The notes beneath the pieces were generated by a model, which made no database searches, was not told where the DNA came from, and saw only the letters and a program-made list of their open reading frames with translations. DNA of 38,106 nucleotides from the NCBI GenBank assembly GCA_029257865.1, contig JARIAN010000047.1, forward strand, positions 1 through 38,106. The letters are read 5' to 3'. The position numbers and the translations under genes were made by a program. Positions 18,758 through 26,817 of the stretch are shown piece after piece. The DNA is from Phocaeicola sp. (GTDB taxonomy: Bacteria > Bacteroidota > Bacteroidia > Bacteroidales > Bacteroidaceae). Positions within the stretch are counted from its first letter, which is position 1; each line of letters begins with the position of its first letter.

Positions 18758-19118
18758 TTTAATGTTTTTTTTACTTAAAAGACATACTCATTTATTTCGT
18801 ATTACGCCAGTTCTAAGTCATAGCAACCCATAAGTCCTATCCAACTTTATTAACCTATTGATTCTGTCCTTATTACCTTTTAAAATTTGTACCTTTACCA
18901 TTCAATTGATATTTCTATCTATTTAAACCTTAATAAATAACAGTTCTATACATTCGATATCTTCTTCCTTATAGTCAGTTATTGCCTCCCTATCTTCAAG
19001 TTGTCTTAAAGTTTTACGACAATCCTACCTAATACCTATTTCCCCAATAAATATTTTACACAAATATCCATTGTCTACAATCTAGAAACTATATTTACCT
19101 TCTTTACCATTTAATTTG

Positions 19119-19163
19119 CAAAGATATATTTTTATACAATAATTGCATCTGTTAACGATAACA
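19119..19163 (-). promoter_or_regulatory. Candidate promoter of the SusC/D operon with adjacent inverted repeat
   Basis: The minus strand carries TATCTTTG at 19126-19119, a full match to the Bacteroides -7 consensus TAnnTTTG. There is no good -33 box at the usual 19-21 nt, which suggests dependence on an activator. Just upstream, 19150-19163 holds an inverted repeat TGTTA-acga-TAACA, well placed for such a protein. Transcription would start near 19110, about 400 nt before susC. Confidence 0.5.
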
Positions 19164-19432
19164 CCAGAACATACAATTAACATTAATAAATAATTGAAAT
19201 ATTTTTTTAAGTATTAATCTCGTATATCTATTCAGCATCAGTTTATAATAATTTTCACATCAAAACAAACACTTAAAGACAGTACACATTTTCTCAAAAA
19301 TCCATTCTTCTTTTACTTTTCTATCAATGCTGCATGACTTATCACGAATGCCTGTCTTTCTTATCGAAAAATTCAAGAACGGCAGTACCATTCCTCTAGC
19401 TATCTCTACAGAATCTTAAGTTACAATCAGTG

Positions 19433-19495
19433 ATTCATAAAACAATGCTCATATTTTATAAAACTATGATTGTATTTTATAAAACACAAGTTGTA
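19433..19495. repeat. Three tandem 21-nt direct repeats
   Basis: Units start at 19433, 19454 and 19475. The second and third share their first 11 bases, TTTTATAAAAC, and end in TTGTA (16 of 21 identical); the first matches the second at 15 of 21. A period of 21 bp is two helical turns, so the units face the same side of DNA. An 8-bp inverted repeat also links the array with its flank: TACAATCA (19422-19429) and TGATTGTA (19467-19474). Confidence 0.6.
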
Positions 19496-19584
19496 ATTCA
19501 AGAATTGGTCGGCATAATATACAGTATTCCCTCAAATATGTAAACCTTTATTCTTCTTCAACAGCAAAAATGCATCTATACACA

Positions 19585-19639
19585 CTCAGGACTTGGTTTT
19601 TATCATTCTATATCTGAATAATAAAGACCAAGTCCTGAG
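19585..19639. repeat. 13-bp perfect inverted repeat after the rsmF-like gene
   Basis: CTCAGGACTTGGT (19585-19597) is the exact reverse complement of ACCAAGTCCTGAG (19627-19639), with a 29-nt AT-rich spacer that can extend the stem. It is 50 nt past the stop of the minus-strand methyltransferase gene, so it may terminate or protect that mRNA. No T-run follows directly on either strand; the nearest on the minus side begins about 13 nt later. Confidence 0.6.
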
Positions 19640-19688
19640 CAATAGAAACATGCAACCAAACACTAAGCTTGACGCACAGATTTATCTT

Positions 19689-21107
19689 TTATTTCAGCAA
19701 CTGCACTTCCTCCGGTAAATAACCACTTCTAATACGCCACTCTTGCGGATAAAGATTATTGGCACGGTTACCTATGTTTTTCACAAAGCCAAGCGGCAAA
19801 CCTTCATACTGTAACAAGACTATCCCCTTAGGCGTATCTGAAAAGAGTACGATGACTTCTTTGCGAAAATAAGCTATTGCTTGCTCGTAACTGATTTCCG
19901 CCACCGGGAAACGGGTAGAATCCAGCACTGACGACATAGCCAATGAATGGTGCGGATTCCAGTCCTTTCCCTTCAGTTCTGCTACCGTCACCCCGGCATG
20001 CAGCACCTTGAGGTTACTGCGCAAACTTTGATATAGTTCAGCATATGCTTGAGGGACTGCACGTAGCACCCATTCTTCATCCAGCCATTGCCACTGTTCG
20101 GAATGTTGCAACCACTGCTTCACTTGTTCAGGAACAACAAGTTTCTTTTCCTTGCCTTTCCCCCCCTTACCTTTCTTATCTTTCTTCTTTCTCACTTCTC
20201 CCCCTTGAGAAACGCAAGTTTCTCCGTCTTCATGCTTGCGTAAGACAGCCATGAAAAGCCCCTCTCCCACTGTACGGTGAGGAAAGAAACGATAGACTGG
20301 AAAGTCTGTCCCCGCCAGATTTCCCGTAACATTCCATTCCTGTGGAACATCAAGCGGCAACACATCTGCACCCAACTGCCGAGCAATCCATGCCACATTC
20401 TCTTCATTCTCCTCGATGTTATAAGTACAGGTACTGTAGATAAGCAATCCGCCCGGTTTGAGAGCAGACCATACATCCGCCAAGATTCGACGCTGACGCT
20501 GTGAGCAAAGGTCAACATTGGCAAGACTCCACTCATCTATAGCTACCTGATCTTTCCGGAACATCCCTTCTCCGGAACAGGGAACATCGGTAAGCATCAC
20601 ATCAAACACCGGACCCAATGAAGCAAAGTCGGCCGGGTCATTGCTGGTTACCGCCACTCCGGCATCTCCCCATTTTATCAAATTCTCCGCCAATATCTGC
20701 GAGCGGTTACGCATCACTTCATTGGCCACAAGGAAACTCCCTTCCGGCAATACCGAACGGCATAACGTAGATTTCCCTCCAGGAGCTGCACATAAGTCAA
20801 GCATCACCACCGGATGGTCTACATAAGTGCGCATAGCCTGCTCTATAAACATAGACGAGGCTTCTTGCACATAATATACTCCGGCATGAAACAACGGGTC
20901 AAAGGTAAAAGTAGGACGTTGCGGCAGATAATATCCACTACTGCACCAAGCTACAGCACGGCCTTCCTCTGGCTCTACTGAACACTTGGCCTGATTCATC
21001 CGCACACTCACCGGAGTGTCTTCCTGAAGTGCCTTGCAAAAATGCTGATAATCTTCTTCGCCCAGCAACTGCTGCATACGGGCTACGAAAGGGGCTGGTA
21101 AATTCAT
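19689..21107 (-). CDS. RsmF/NOL1-NOP2-Sun family rRNA cytosine-C5 methyltransferase
   Basis: This 472-residue enzyme should methylate cytosine C5 in RNA, probably 16S rRNA, with S-adenosylmethionine. Motif I is LDLCAAPGGKST (104-115). Both cysteines of the Sun-family mechanism are present: C177 in DVPCSGEGMF and C227 in YSTCTYN. A Lys/Gly-rich linker of about 20 residues near 305-325 (KKKDKKGKGGKGK) joins the catalytic part to a C-terminal RsmF-type PUA-like domain (about 330-472). The linker could add RNA affinity. Its promoter is divergent from thyA. The family is sure; the exact target base is not. Confidence 0.88.
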   Translation of the reverse strand: MNLPAPFVARMQQLLGEEDYQHFCKALQEDTPVSVRMNQAKCSVEPEEGRAVAWCSSGYYLPQRPTFTFDPLFHAGVYYVQEASSMFIEQAMRTYVDHPVVMLDLCAAPGGKSTLCRSVLPEGSFLVANEVMRNRSQILAENLIKWGDAGVAVTSNDPADFASLGPVFDVMLTDVPCSGEGMFRKDQVAIDEWSLANVDLCSQRQRRILADVWSALKPGGLLIYSTCTYNIEENEENVAWIARQLGADVLPLDVPQEWNVTGNLAGTDFPVYRFFPHRTVGEGLFMAVLRKHEDGETCVSQGGEVRKKKDKKGKGGKGKEKKLVVPEQVKQWLQHSEQWQWLDEEWVLRAVPQAYAELYQSLRSNLKVLHAGVTVAELKGKDWNPHHSLAMSSVLDSTRFPVAEISYEQAIAYFRKEVIVLFSDTPKGIVLLQYEGLPLGFVKNIGNRANNLYPQEWRIRSGYLPEEVQLLK

Positions 21108-21198
21108 AAATGCTTCCTTGTTTGATTATAAATGGACTACGGAGCTACACACAACTCCGGACAGGCAGCGTCTATAGCTTATATAAACTGCCTTAATG

Positions 21199-21230
21199 CA
21201 AAGGTACAACAAAAGAATATTACTCGCAAT
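21199..21230 (-). promoter_or_regulatory. Promoter of the rsmF-like gene
   Basis: On the minus strand TACCTTTG (21206-21199) matches the -7 consensus, and ATTG (21230-21227), a partial -33 box, sits 20 nt upstream. The predicted leader is about 85 nt. Confidence 0.55.
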
Positions 21231-21267
21231 AATAGGGGAAGAAGGTGGCAAGAAATGAGGTTTTTAT

Positions 21268-21275
21268 TAACTTTG
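21268..21275 (+). promoter_or_regulatory. Promoter -7 box of thyA-folA
   Basis: TAACTTTG matches TAnnTTTG and lies 39 nt before the thyA ATG at 21315. No clear -33 box is seen. It lies downstream of every earlier in-frame ATG, which supports the 21315 start. Confidence 0.45.
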
Positions 21276-21314
21276 CAGTCTGAAAACAATTCAATAAAAG
21301 TATATTCCCACATC

Positions 21315-22109
21315 ATGAAACAATATCTAGATTTACTGGAAAGAATCCGCCGGGAAGGAGTAAGAAAAGATGACCGTACCGGAACGGGTACCATCAGTGT
21401 CTTCGGACATCAAATGCGCTTCAACCTGGAGGAAGGGTTCCCGCTAGTTACAACCAAAAAACTTCATCTGAAATCCATCATCCACGAACTGCTCTGGTTC
21501 TTACAGGGAGACACCAATGTGAAGTACCTGCAAGATAATGGAGTGAGAATCTGGAACGAATGGGCAGACGCAAACGGCAACCTGGGACATATCTACGGCT
21601 ACCAGTGGCGCTCTTGGCCTACGTACGACGGCAAGTTCATCGACCAGATTTCGGAAGCTGTAGAAACAATCAAACATAATCCCGATTCAAGGCGCATCAT
21701 TGTAAGCGCATGGAATGTGGCCGACCTAGACAACATGAACCTGCCGCCTTGCCATGCATTCTTCCAGTTTTATGTGGCCAACGGAAAACTCAGCCTGCAA
21801 ATGTATCAGCGCAGTGCCGACTCGTTTTTAGGAGTGCCTTTCAATATCGCTTCTTATGCTCTGTTGCTGCAAATGATGGCACAGGTTACCGGGCTCAAAG
21901 CAGGGGAGTTTATCCATACACTAGGCGATGCACATATCTATCTGAACCACATGGAACAGGTGGAGCTGCAGCTCTCACGTACTCCGAGACCCTTGCCTAC
22001 CATGCATATCAATCCGGATGTGAAAAATATCTTTGACTTCAAATATGAGGACTTTGAACTGACCAATTATGACCCTTATCCTCATATTGCGGGAAAAGTA
22101 TCAGTGTAA
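21315..22109 (+). CDS. thyA: Thymidylate synthase
   Basis: This enzyme makes dTMP from dUMP using methylene-tetrahydrofolate. From the ATG at 21315 the protein is 264 residues, the same as the E. coli enzyme, and begins [11 protein letters not shown]. The active-site cysteine is C146 in [13 protein letters not shown], and phosphate-binding R21 lies in DDRTGTGT. The frame is open further upstream (to an ATG at 21132), but those 61 extra residues do not resemble the family and cross the promoter, so the shorter start is chosen. The next gene, 24 nt on, is folA, which recycles the dihydrofolate produced here. Confidence 0.97.
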   Translation: MKQYLDLLERIRREGVRKDDRTGTGTISVFGHQMRFNLEEGFPLVTTKKLHLKSIIHELLWFLQGDTNVKYLQDNGVRIWNEWADANGNLGHIYGYQWRSWPTYDGKFIDQISEAVETIKHNPDSRRIIVSAWNVADLDNMNLPPCHAFFQFYVANGKLSLQMYQRSADSFLGVPFNIASYALLLQMMAQVTGLKAGEFIHTLGDAHIYLNHMEQVELQLSRTPRPLPTMHINPDVKNIFDFKYEDFELTNYDPYPHIAGKVSV

Positions 22110-22133
22110 TTTCAAACAAACAGAAATAACAAT

Positions 22134-22619
22134 ATGATCTCTATCATTGCAGCAGTAAACCGTTCATGGGGATTAGGATTCCAAAACAAGTTGCTTTATT
22201 GGCTTCCTAACGACTTGAAAAGATTCAAGGCTCTGACCACCGGACACACCATCATTATGGGACGGAAAACTTTTGAATCTCTTCCCAAAGGGGCTTTGCC
22301 TAACCGAAGAAATATCGTTCTGAGCCGCTCACAACAGGATTTCCTCGGAGCAGAATGCTTTTCTTCCCTACAAGATGCTCTTGCACATTGCACACCCGAT
22401 GAAGAGGTGTTCATCATAGGAGGGGCAAGTATCTACCGGGAGGCTCTCCCCTTGGCCGACAAGCTCTATCTGACACATATTGAAGATAACAGCATGAAAG
22501 CAGATGTATTCTTTCCGGAAGTAACCGCCGAACAATGGTCTGTCGAAGAGAATGAAATACATCCCATGGATGAGAAGCATGAATATGCATACAAATTTAC
22601 CAACTATATCCGGAAATAG
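22134..22619 (+). CDS. folA: Dihydrofolate reductase
   Basis: This 161-residue enzyme reduces dihydrofolate to tetrahydrofolate with NADPH. The N-terminus MISIIAAVNRSWGLG and the substrate-binding segment LPNDLKRFK are typical; the acidic active-site residue is D27, the same number as in E. coli. NADPH-binding motifs GRKTFESLP and IIGGASIYREAL are intact. It follows thyA by 24 nt with no promoter between, so both are on one transcript and form the dTMP cycle. Length is normal (about 160). Confidence 0.97.
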   Translation: MISIIAAVNRSWGLGFQNKLLYWLPNDLKRFKALTTGHTIIMGRKTFESLPKGALPNRRNIVLSRSQQDFLGAECFSSLQDALAHCTPDEEVFIIGGASIYREALPLADKLYLTHIEDNSMKADVFFPEVTAEQWSVEENEIHPMDEKHEYAYKFTNYIRK

Positions 22620-22642
22620 ATACCGAAGCAGCTGAAAAGAAA

Positions 22643-22699
22643 AGCCGTATTACCCCTTTCTATATGAAACGGATAATACGGCTTCTCTTTTTCTCCTTT
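22643..22699. terminator. Bidirectional terminator between folA and the Lrp-family gene
   Basis: AGCCGTATTA (22643-22652) pairs perfectly with TAATACGGCT (22674-22683); an inner CCCTTTC/GAAACGG pairing extends it. Plus-strand RNA continues into TCTCTTTTTCTCC, and minus-strand RNA into TTTTCTTTTC. The two flanking genes converge, so it serves both. Confidence 0.75.
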
Positions 22700-22714
22700 T
22701 TCTGGATGGCTGAT

Positions 22715-23191
22715 TCAATCTTCATCAACAAGATCGCAAATAGGCATCTGACGCTTAATAGCTTCACGGAAAGAAATAATAGTTTCCGAACGTGCAAGAC
22801 CTAATGGCTGAAGTTTATCATGAATAATGTTCAACAAATGATGATTGTTTTTAGCGTATATCTTAATAAACATATCATACTGCCCAGTAGTAAAATGACA
22901 TTCCACTACTTCAGGTATCAATTTCAATGCTTCCGTCACAGTATCAAACTGCGAAGGATCTTTAAGATACAGCCCTACATAAGCACAAGTTTCATAACCT
23001 ATCTTTTCTGGGTCTAAGATAAACTCAGAACCCTTTAAGATTCCCAGATTAGTCAATTTTTGGATTCTCTGATGAATCGCTGCACCAGACACATTGCATG
23101 CACGTGCTACCTCCAGAAAGGGTATACGCGCATTTGCAGCAATAAGCTGCAAAATCTGCTCGTCTAATTTGTCTAATTGATGATGTCCCAT
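22715..23191 (-). CDS. Lrp/AsnC-family transcriptional regulator
   Basis: This 158-residue regulator has an N-terminal winged helix-turn-helix (about 5-60: LDEQILQLIAANARIPFLE, recognition helix in VSGAAIHQRIQKL) and a C-terminal RAM ligand-binding domain (about 70-150: AYVGLYLKD, then VECHFTTGQYDMFIKIYAKN). Family members sense amino acids and form octamers on DNA. Its target is unknown; neighbours give no clear partner. It has its own promoter box at 23210. Length is typical. Confidence 0.92.
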   Translation of the reverse strand: MGHHQLDKLDEQILQLIAANARIPFLEVARACNVSGAAIHQRIQKLTNLGILKGSEFILDPEKIGYETCAYVGLYLKDPSQFDTVTEALKLIPEVVECHFTTGQYDMFIKIYAKNNHHLLNIIHDKLQPLGLARSETIISFREAIKRQMPICDLVDED

Positions 23192-23209
23192 TTGATTAAA
23201 TTTTATCTA

Positions 23210-23217
23210 CAAAGGTA
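23210..23217 (-). promoter_or_regulatory. Promoter -7 box of the Lrp-family gene
   Basis: The minus strand reads TACCTTTG, a full match to TAnnTTTG, 19 nt before the start codon. No good -33 box is present at 19-21 nt. Confidence 0.5.
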
Positions 23218-23291
23218 ATATTTTCTTTTAATCTGAAAAGAAAAATCAATAACTTTCCATCTCTACCCATAGAATATTAAGCAAATAAGAC

Positions 23292-23299
23292 TATCTTTG
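23292..23299 (+). promoter_or_regulatory. Promoter -7 box of the M64 peptidase gene
   Basis: TATCTTTG matches TAnnTTTG and ends 24 nt before the ATG. No convincing -33 box is visible. With the box at 23210 it makes a divergent promoter pair, so the Lrp-family protein could control this gene. Confidence 0.45.
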
Positions 23300-23323
23300 T
23301 ATCTGCACTAAAAATAAATAATA

Positions 23324-24613
23324 ATGAATAGATTTAATCTTGGAATAATATTTCTCTTTGCATCAATAAACCAAGGTATATCACAGAGTTTCAACGATTT
23401 ATTTTCCAACCGCACATTAAGAGTCGACTATATCTTCAGCGGTAACCATGAAAAGCAATCAGTAACATTGGACGAACTGGTCAGCCTGCCTCAATGGGCA
23501 GGAAGAAGACACTCGCTCAACCAATTGCCAGTGGAAGGAAATGGACAGATTACAATGTATGACAAAGCCAGCGGAAAGGTGATTTATCGCACTTCATTCT
23601 CCAGTCTATTTCAGGAGTGGATTTGTGAAGAGGAGGCCAAGCAGGTTACCCGTAGCTTTGAAAATACATTCCTAGTTCCTTTCCCTCTCAAACCGGCTTC
23701 TATCACTATTGAGCTGAAAGATGCATATCGCCGTACAACTGCAAGTTTTACACATGAGGTTGATCCTAAAGATATCTTGATTCACCGCAAAGGAGAGCAA
23801 GGAACTACACCTCACCGCTATTTGCTGCAAAACGGCAGCAGCAAGGACTGCATTGATATCGCTATTATGGCTGAAGGATATACAGACCAAGAGATGGAAT
23901 TATTCTATAAAGACGCACAGGCAGCCTGTGATGCTATCTTTGCACACGAACCTTTCAAGGAACTGAAAGAGCGTTTCAACGTTATAGCTGTAGGCAGTCC
24001 ATCGGCCGATAGCGGGGTAAGCATCCCACGTAATGGAGAATGGAAAAGCACGGCTGTGAATTCTCATTTTGACACTTTCTATTCAGACCGCTATCTAACT
24101 ACACGAAGCGTAAAGAAAATGCATGACTGGCTGGCTGGCATCCCTTACGAACATATCGTCATCCTTGCCAATACCAATACTTATGGAGGAGGAGGTATCT
24201 ATAACTCTTACTTACTAACCACCGCACATCATGACATGTTCCGCCCGGTAGTGGTACATGAATTTGGACATAGTTTTGCAGGACTGGCCGATGAGTATGC
24301 CTATACTGATGAACCTAGTGCCATGTATCCATACTCCATCGAACCTTGGGAGCAGAATATCACTACGCTGGTAGACTTTGAAAGCAAATGGCAGGACATG
24401 ATCCCTTCGGATACTCCCATTCCAACACAACCGGAAAAAGACTTAAAGAAACTTTACACCCAAATAGGAGTTTATGAAGGAGGAGGCTACTCACTGAAAG
24501 GTATTTACCGACCTGCCACGGAATGTAGAATGAAAATCAACGAAGCACCACAATTTTGCCCGGTATGCCAACGCGCCTTGAAGAATATCATCTATTTTTA
24601 TACTAATAAATAA
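23324..24613 (+). CDS. M64 family metallopeptidase (IgA peptidase M64-type), secreted
   Basis: This 429-residue secreted zinc peptidase has a short signal peptide (ends GIS, about residue 20). An M64 N-terminal beta domain covers about 22-145, and the catalytic domain about 160-425. The zinc site is HEFGHSFAGLADEY: H312, E313 and H316, with D323 a likely third ligand. A cysteine pair near the end (CPVC, with C upstream in ATECRMK) may form disulphides or a zinc site. The family was named for a Clostridium IgA-cleaving enzyme, but the gut Bacteroidota members are not known to cut IgA, so the substrate is open. It is followed by a GNAT gene 7 nt later. Confidence 0.88.
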   Translation: MNRFNLGIIFLFASINQGISQSFNDLFSNRTLRVDYIFSGNHEKQSVTLDELVSLPQWAGRRHSLNQLPVEGNGQITMYDKASGKVIYRTSFSSLFQEWICEEEAKQVTRSFENTFLVPFPLKPASITIELKDAYRRTTASFTHEVDPKDILIHRKGEQGTTPHRYLLQNGSSKDCIDIAIMAEGYTDQEMELFYKDAQAACDAIFAHEPFKELKERFNVIAVGSPSADSGVSIPRNGEWKSTAVNSHFDTFYSDRYLTTRSVKKMHDWLAGIPYEHIVILANTNTYGGGGIYNSYLLTTAHHDMFRPVVVHEFGHSFAGLADEYAYTDEPSAMYPYSIEPWEQNITTLVDFESKWQDMIPSDTPIPTQPEKDLKKLYTQIGVYEGGGYSLKGIYRPATECRMKINEAPQFCPVCQRALKNIIYFYTNK

Positions 24614-24620
24614 AACAATT

Positions 24621-25157
24621 ATGATGCAATTAACCCCAATCAACACCAAGCATCCACAGTATGATTTCATAGAAAATCTACTTGAAGAAGCTTTCCCTGA
24701 AAACGAACGACGTGACAAAGAGGAACAACGTCGCCATACGGCACAAAACAAATTGTTTACCTGCTATCTAATTGAAGAAAAGCAAAACAATCTTCCTATA
24801 GGATTAGTTACCGTATGGAGTTTAGATGGATTTCATTACATAGAGCATTTAGCAACTTCATCTCAATATAGAAATAAAGGATACGGAAAGGATATTATGA
24901 AAGCCCTAACTGACATGTTACCAGGAATCATCGTATTAGAAGTAGAACATCCGGAAGATGAATGGAGCACAAGACGTATCGGATTTTACCAAAGATGTGG
25001 GTTTTCTCTTTGCCATAAAGACTACATCCAACCTCCGTATCGGAAAGGAGGTGAGGAAGTCCCCTTATACTTGATGTTCACTCATACAGAGACAATCGAC
25101 AAAGAATTTGATACCATCCGCCATCAACTCTACAAAGAAGTGTATGGAGTAGAATAA
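24621..25157 (+). CDS. GNAT-family N-acetyltransferase
   Basis: This 178-residue protein has a GNAT fold. The acetyl-CoA pyrophosphate-binding motif is QYRNKGYGKDIM (residues about 87-98), preceded by the strand HYIEHLATS and followed by FYQRCGFSLC, the typical final motif. Substrate is unknown. It starts 7 nt after the M64 peptidase stop, so they share a transcript, but a functional link is not evident. The start has two ATGs in a row (MMQL); either is possible. Confidence 0.85.
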   Translation: MMQLTPINTKHPQYDFIENLLEEAFPENERRDKEEQRRHTAQNKLFTCYLIEEKQNNLPIGLVTVWSLDGFHYIEHLATSSQYRNKGYGKDIMKALTDMLPGIIVLEVEHPEDEWSTRRIGFYQRCGFSLCHKDYIQPPYRKGGEEVPLYLMFTHTETIDKEFDTIRHQLYKEVYGVE

Positions 25158-25188
25158 TCTAATTAATTTATCACTCACGTAAACACAT

Positions 25189-25226
25189 AAAAAAAGCTGT
25201 CCTCCAAAAAGAAGACAGCTTTTTTT
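25189..25226. terminator. Bidirectional terminator between the GNAT and exbD genes
   Basis: AAAAAAAGCTGTC (25189-25201) faces GACAGCTTTTTT (25214-25226), a GC-centred stem with a run of A on one side and T on the other, so it works on both strands. The flanking genes converge. Confidence 0.85.
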
Positions 25227-25247
25227 ATATTGTTTGTTGGAATAAAC

Positions 25248-25712
25248 TTATTTACGCTGTGTAGCTGAATAGTTTATCTTCAAAGCATAAGCCTGACGAA
25301 GAGCCTGCTTCACTTCAGTTACGATACCCATTTTTGTTTCGGCATCCACTTTCAAAGAAACAGTCATAAAAGGCTTATCACTTTCTTTCATGTTTTCACG
25401 TTCCTGATAGATATAATCCTGTACTTCTGAAGATTCAGCAAACTTATCGTTCAACTGGATACGGTCAGTAGTACCCATCTTTTTCTGGAACTCCGGCATC
25501 GGCTTACCAATATAGATGAAAGAAACCAAAGACTTCTTTTCAAGTTTTTCCAATTCTGTAGCAGCAGGGACTCTGAACTGAACCTTCAGTGTAACCTCAC
25601 GCATGGTTGTTACAATCATAAAGAAGAACAACATGGTAAAGATAAGGTCAGGCAAAGATGAAGTATTCAACTCAGGCATCTCGCGCTTTCCGCTCTTGTT
25701 AAATTTTCCCAT
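25248..25712 (-). CDS. exbD: ExbD/TolR-family biopolymer transport protein (second copy)
   Basis: This 154-residue inner-membrane protein has one N-terminal helix (about 20-40: SSLPDLIFTMLFFFMIVTTM) and a periplasmic domain. D22 in the helix is the proton-relay aspartate of the family. With ExbB it forms the motor that drives TonB. It starts 2 nt after the preceding exbD, and ends the operon at a terminator. Two ExbD paralogues side by side are common in Bacteroidota and may form mixed complexes. Confidence 0.9.
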   Translation of the reverse strand: MGKFNKSGKREMPELNTSSLPDLIFTMLFFFMIVTTMREVTLKVQFRVPAATELEKLEKKSLVSFIYIGKPMPEFQKKMGTTDRIQLNDKFAESSEVQDYIYQERENMKESDKPFMTVSLKVDAETKMGIVTEVKQALRQAYALKINYSATQRK

Positions 25713-25714
25713 GA

Positions 25715-26302
25715 TTATTTTCCTCCATATTTTTTAGGTTCTGCTTCAGAAATCTTCTGTGGGAAATACTGCATGATAGCATCTTTCTGCTCTTCTGTAC
25801 ACTCAGCCAATTCAACTCCGAACTTAGACTTAGCCAATGAATTACGCAATTCATTATAAGCAGCCACCAGTTCGTTCTGTACCTGAAGATATACTTCATA
25901 GCTTGTACCCACGTCATTCTGTACAGAGATAACGTGCTTATCTGTAATCATCACATCACCAAAGAAAGGAATGTTCTTTGCATGCTTTTCTGGCATGTGT
26001 TCGTCATCCTTTGGATTAGCGATAAATTCTTTTGCTTTTTCTCTCAATTGCTTAATATCGAACCATTCTCCTGCAACCATCAACTCGTTGTTTTTGTTGA
26101 CACGAATCTGAAGAACGTTTCGTTCCTTAACAATAATATCATCTTTCTGATCCTTGTTTTCCGGTGGAGGCGGCAAACGACGCGCCAGACCGCGATCAGT
26201 ATCCATTGATGTTGTAATAAGGAAGAAAATAAGCAACATAAAAGCAATATCGGCCGTTGAACTAGCATTGATTCCCGGCACTTTTCTATTCCTTTTTGCC
26301 AT
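25715..26302 (-). CDS. exbD: ExbD/TolR-family biopolymer transport protein (first copy)
   Basis: This 195-residue protein is longer than the second copy. Its membrane helix (about 15-35: STADIAFMLLIFFLITTSM) contains the conserved aspartate D18. A proline-rich stretch follows (RRLPPPPENKDQKDD), then the periplasmic domain with an insertion around 85-115 (GDVMITDKHVISVQNDV region follows). The C-terminal tail (about 170-195) is charged and not seen in the second copy. It sits between the four-helix protein (40 nt gap) and the other exbD (2 nt gap), so it is part of the ExbB-ExbD motor operon. Confidence 0.9.
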   Translation of the reverse strand: MAKRNRKVPGINASSTADIAFMLLIFFLITTSMDTDRGLARRLPPPPENKDQKDDIIVKERNVLQIRVNKNNELMVAGEWFDIKQLREKAKEFIANPKDDEHMPEKHAKNIPFFGDVMITDKHVISVQNDVGTSYEVYLQVQNELVAAYNELRNSLAKSKFGVELAECTEEQKDAIMQYFPQKISEAEPKKYGGK

Positions 26303-26341
26303 TTTACTTACTCCGTTTTAATATTAAACTCAATGTAGATA

Positions 26342-26806
26342 TTATCTTTTAAAGATACCTGACAAGTTGATTAATGTTCCAACTACTGCGATACCAAACA
26401 AAATGTATGTAGAGAACAGGAACATATCACTAACTTTCAGCATAGTAACATCTGTATATTCTTCACCGCTAGCAAGCAAGATAGCATCAGAAGAACCTGC
26501 ATTGTAAGCTACTACAAGCAACACTACCAACAAGATAACTCCCAGCAAAGATTTAATAGCACCTTTAGGATTATCCTTCAATGCACCGCCAAACTGACAA
26601 ACTGCACCAATAAGTGTAGCGATTACTGTTACGCCAAACATTCCGTACATCAAGAACATCAAAGCTGGCGTATTGGCAGGTTCTACATAACCTGCAGCAT
26701 TTGTTTCGTTATATCCTACTCCGAAGAACATGCCTAACACCACCAATATAAGGGCAATGCAAACATAGAATACGTAGTAAGATACTTTATATGATAATTT
26801 AGCCAT
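26342..26806 (-). CDS. Four-helix inner-membrane protein of the ExbB/ExbD operon, function unknown
   Basis: This 154-residue protein has four predicted membrane helices, at about 9-29, 48-70, 84-102 and 126-150, with short loops and no known catalytic motif. I do not recognise a named family. It lies between exbB (11 nt gap) and exbD (39 nt gap), a position where Bacteroidota often keep such a protein, so it is likely an accessory or assembly part of the TonB motor. That role is inference from context only. Confidence 0.7.
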   Translation of the reverse strand: MAKLSYKVSYYVFYVCIALILVVLGMFFGVGYNETNAAGYVEPANTPALMFLMYGMFGVTVIATLIGAVCQFGGALKDNPKGAIKSLLGVILLVVLLVVAYNAGSSDAILLASGEEYTDVTMLKVSDMFLFSTYILFGIAVVGTLINLSGIFKR

Positions 26807-26817
26807 TGTTCAAAAAA

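Larger units (their letters stand above)
18707..19688. other. 982-bp gene-free regulatory region upstream of susC
   Basis: No convincing coding frame is present on either strand in this AT-rich stretch. Reading from susC outward it contains a perfect 14-bp palindrome (18744-18757), a promoter-like box (19119-19126), a small TGTTA/TAACA inverted repeat (19150-19163), three 21-nt direct repeats (19433-19495), and a 13-bp inverted repeat (19585-19639). If the promoter call is right, susC has a leader of about 400 nt. I see no regulator gene here, so control must come from elsewhere or from RNA in the leader. Confidence 0.7.

Noticed and set aside
19433-19495. CRISPR array
   Set aside because: The three 21-nt units are contiguous, imperfect and have no spacers, and no cas genes are in the window.
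19585-19639. Terminal inverted repeats of an insertion sequence
   Set aside because: Only 29 nt lie between the arms and no transposase or target duplication is visible.
21132-21314. N-terminal extension of thymidylate synthase giving a 325-residue protein
   Set aside because: The extra 61 residues do not resemble the family, cross the promoter boxes for both divergent genes, and the start at 21315 gives the standard 264 residues with C146 in its usual place.
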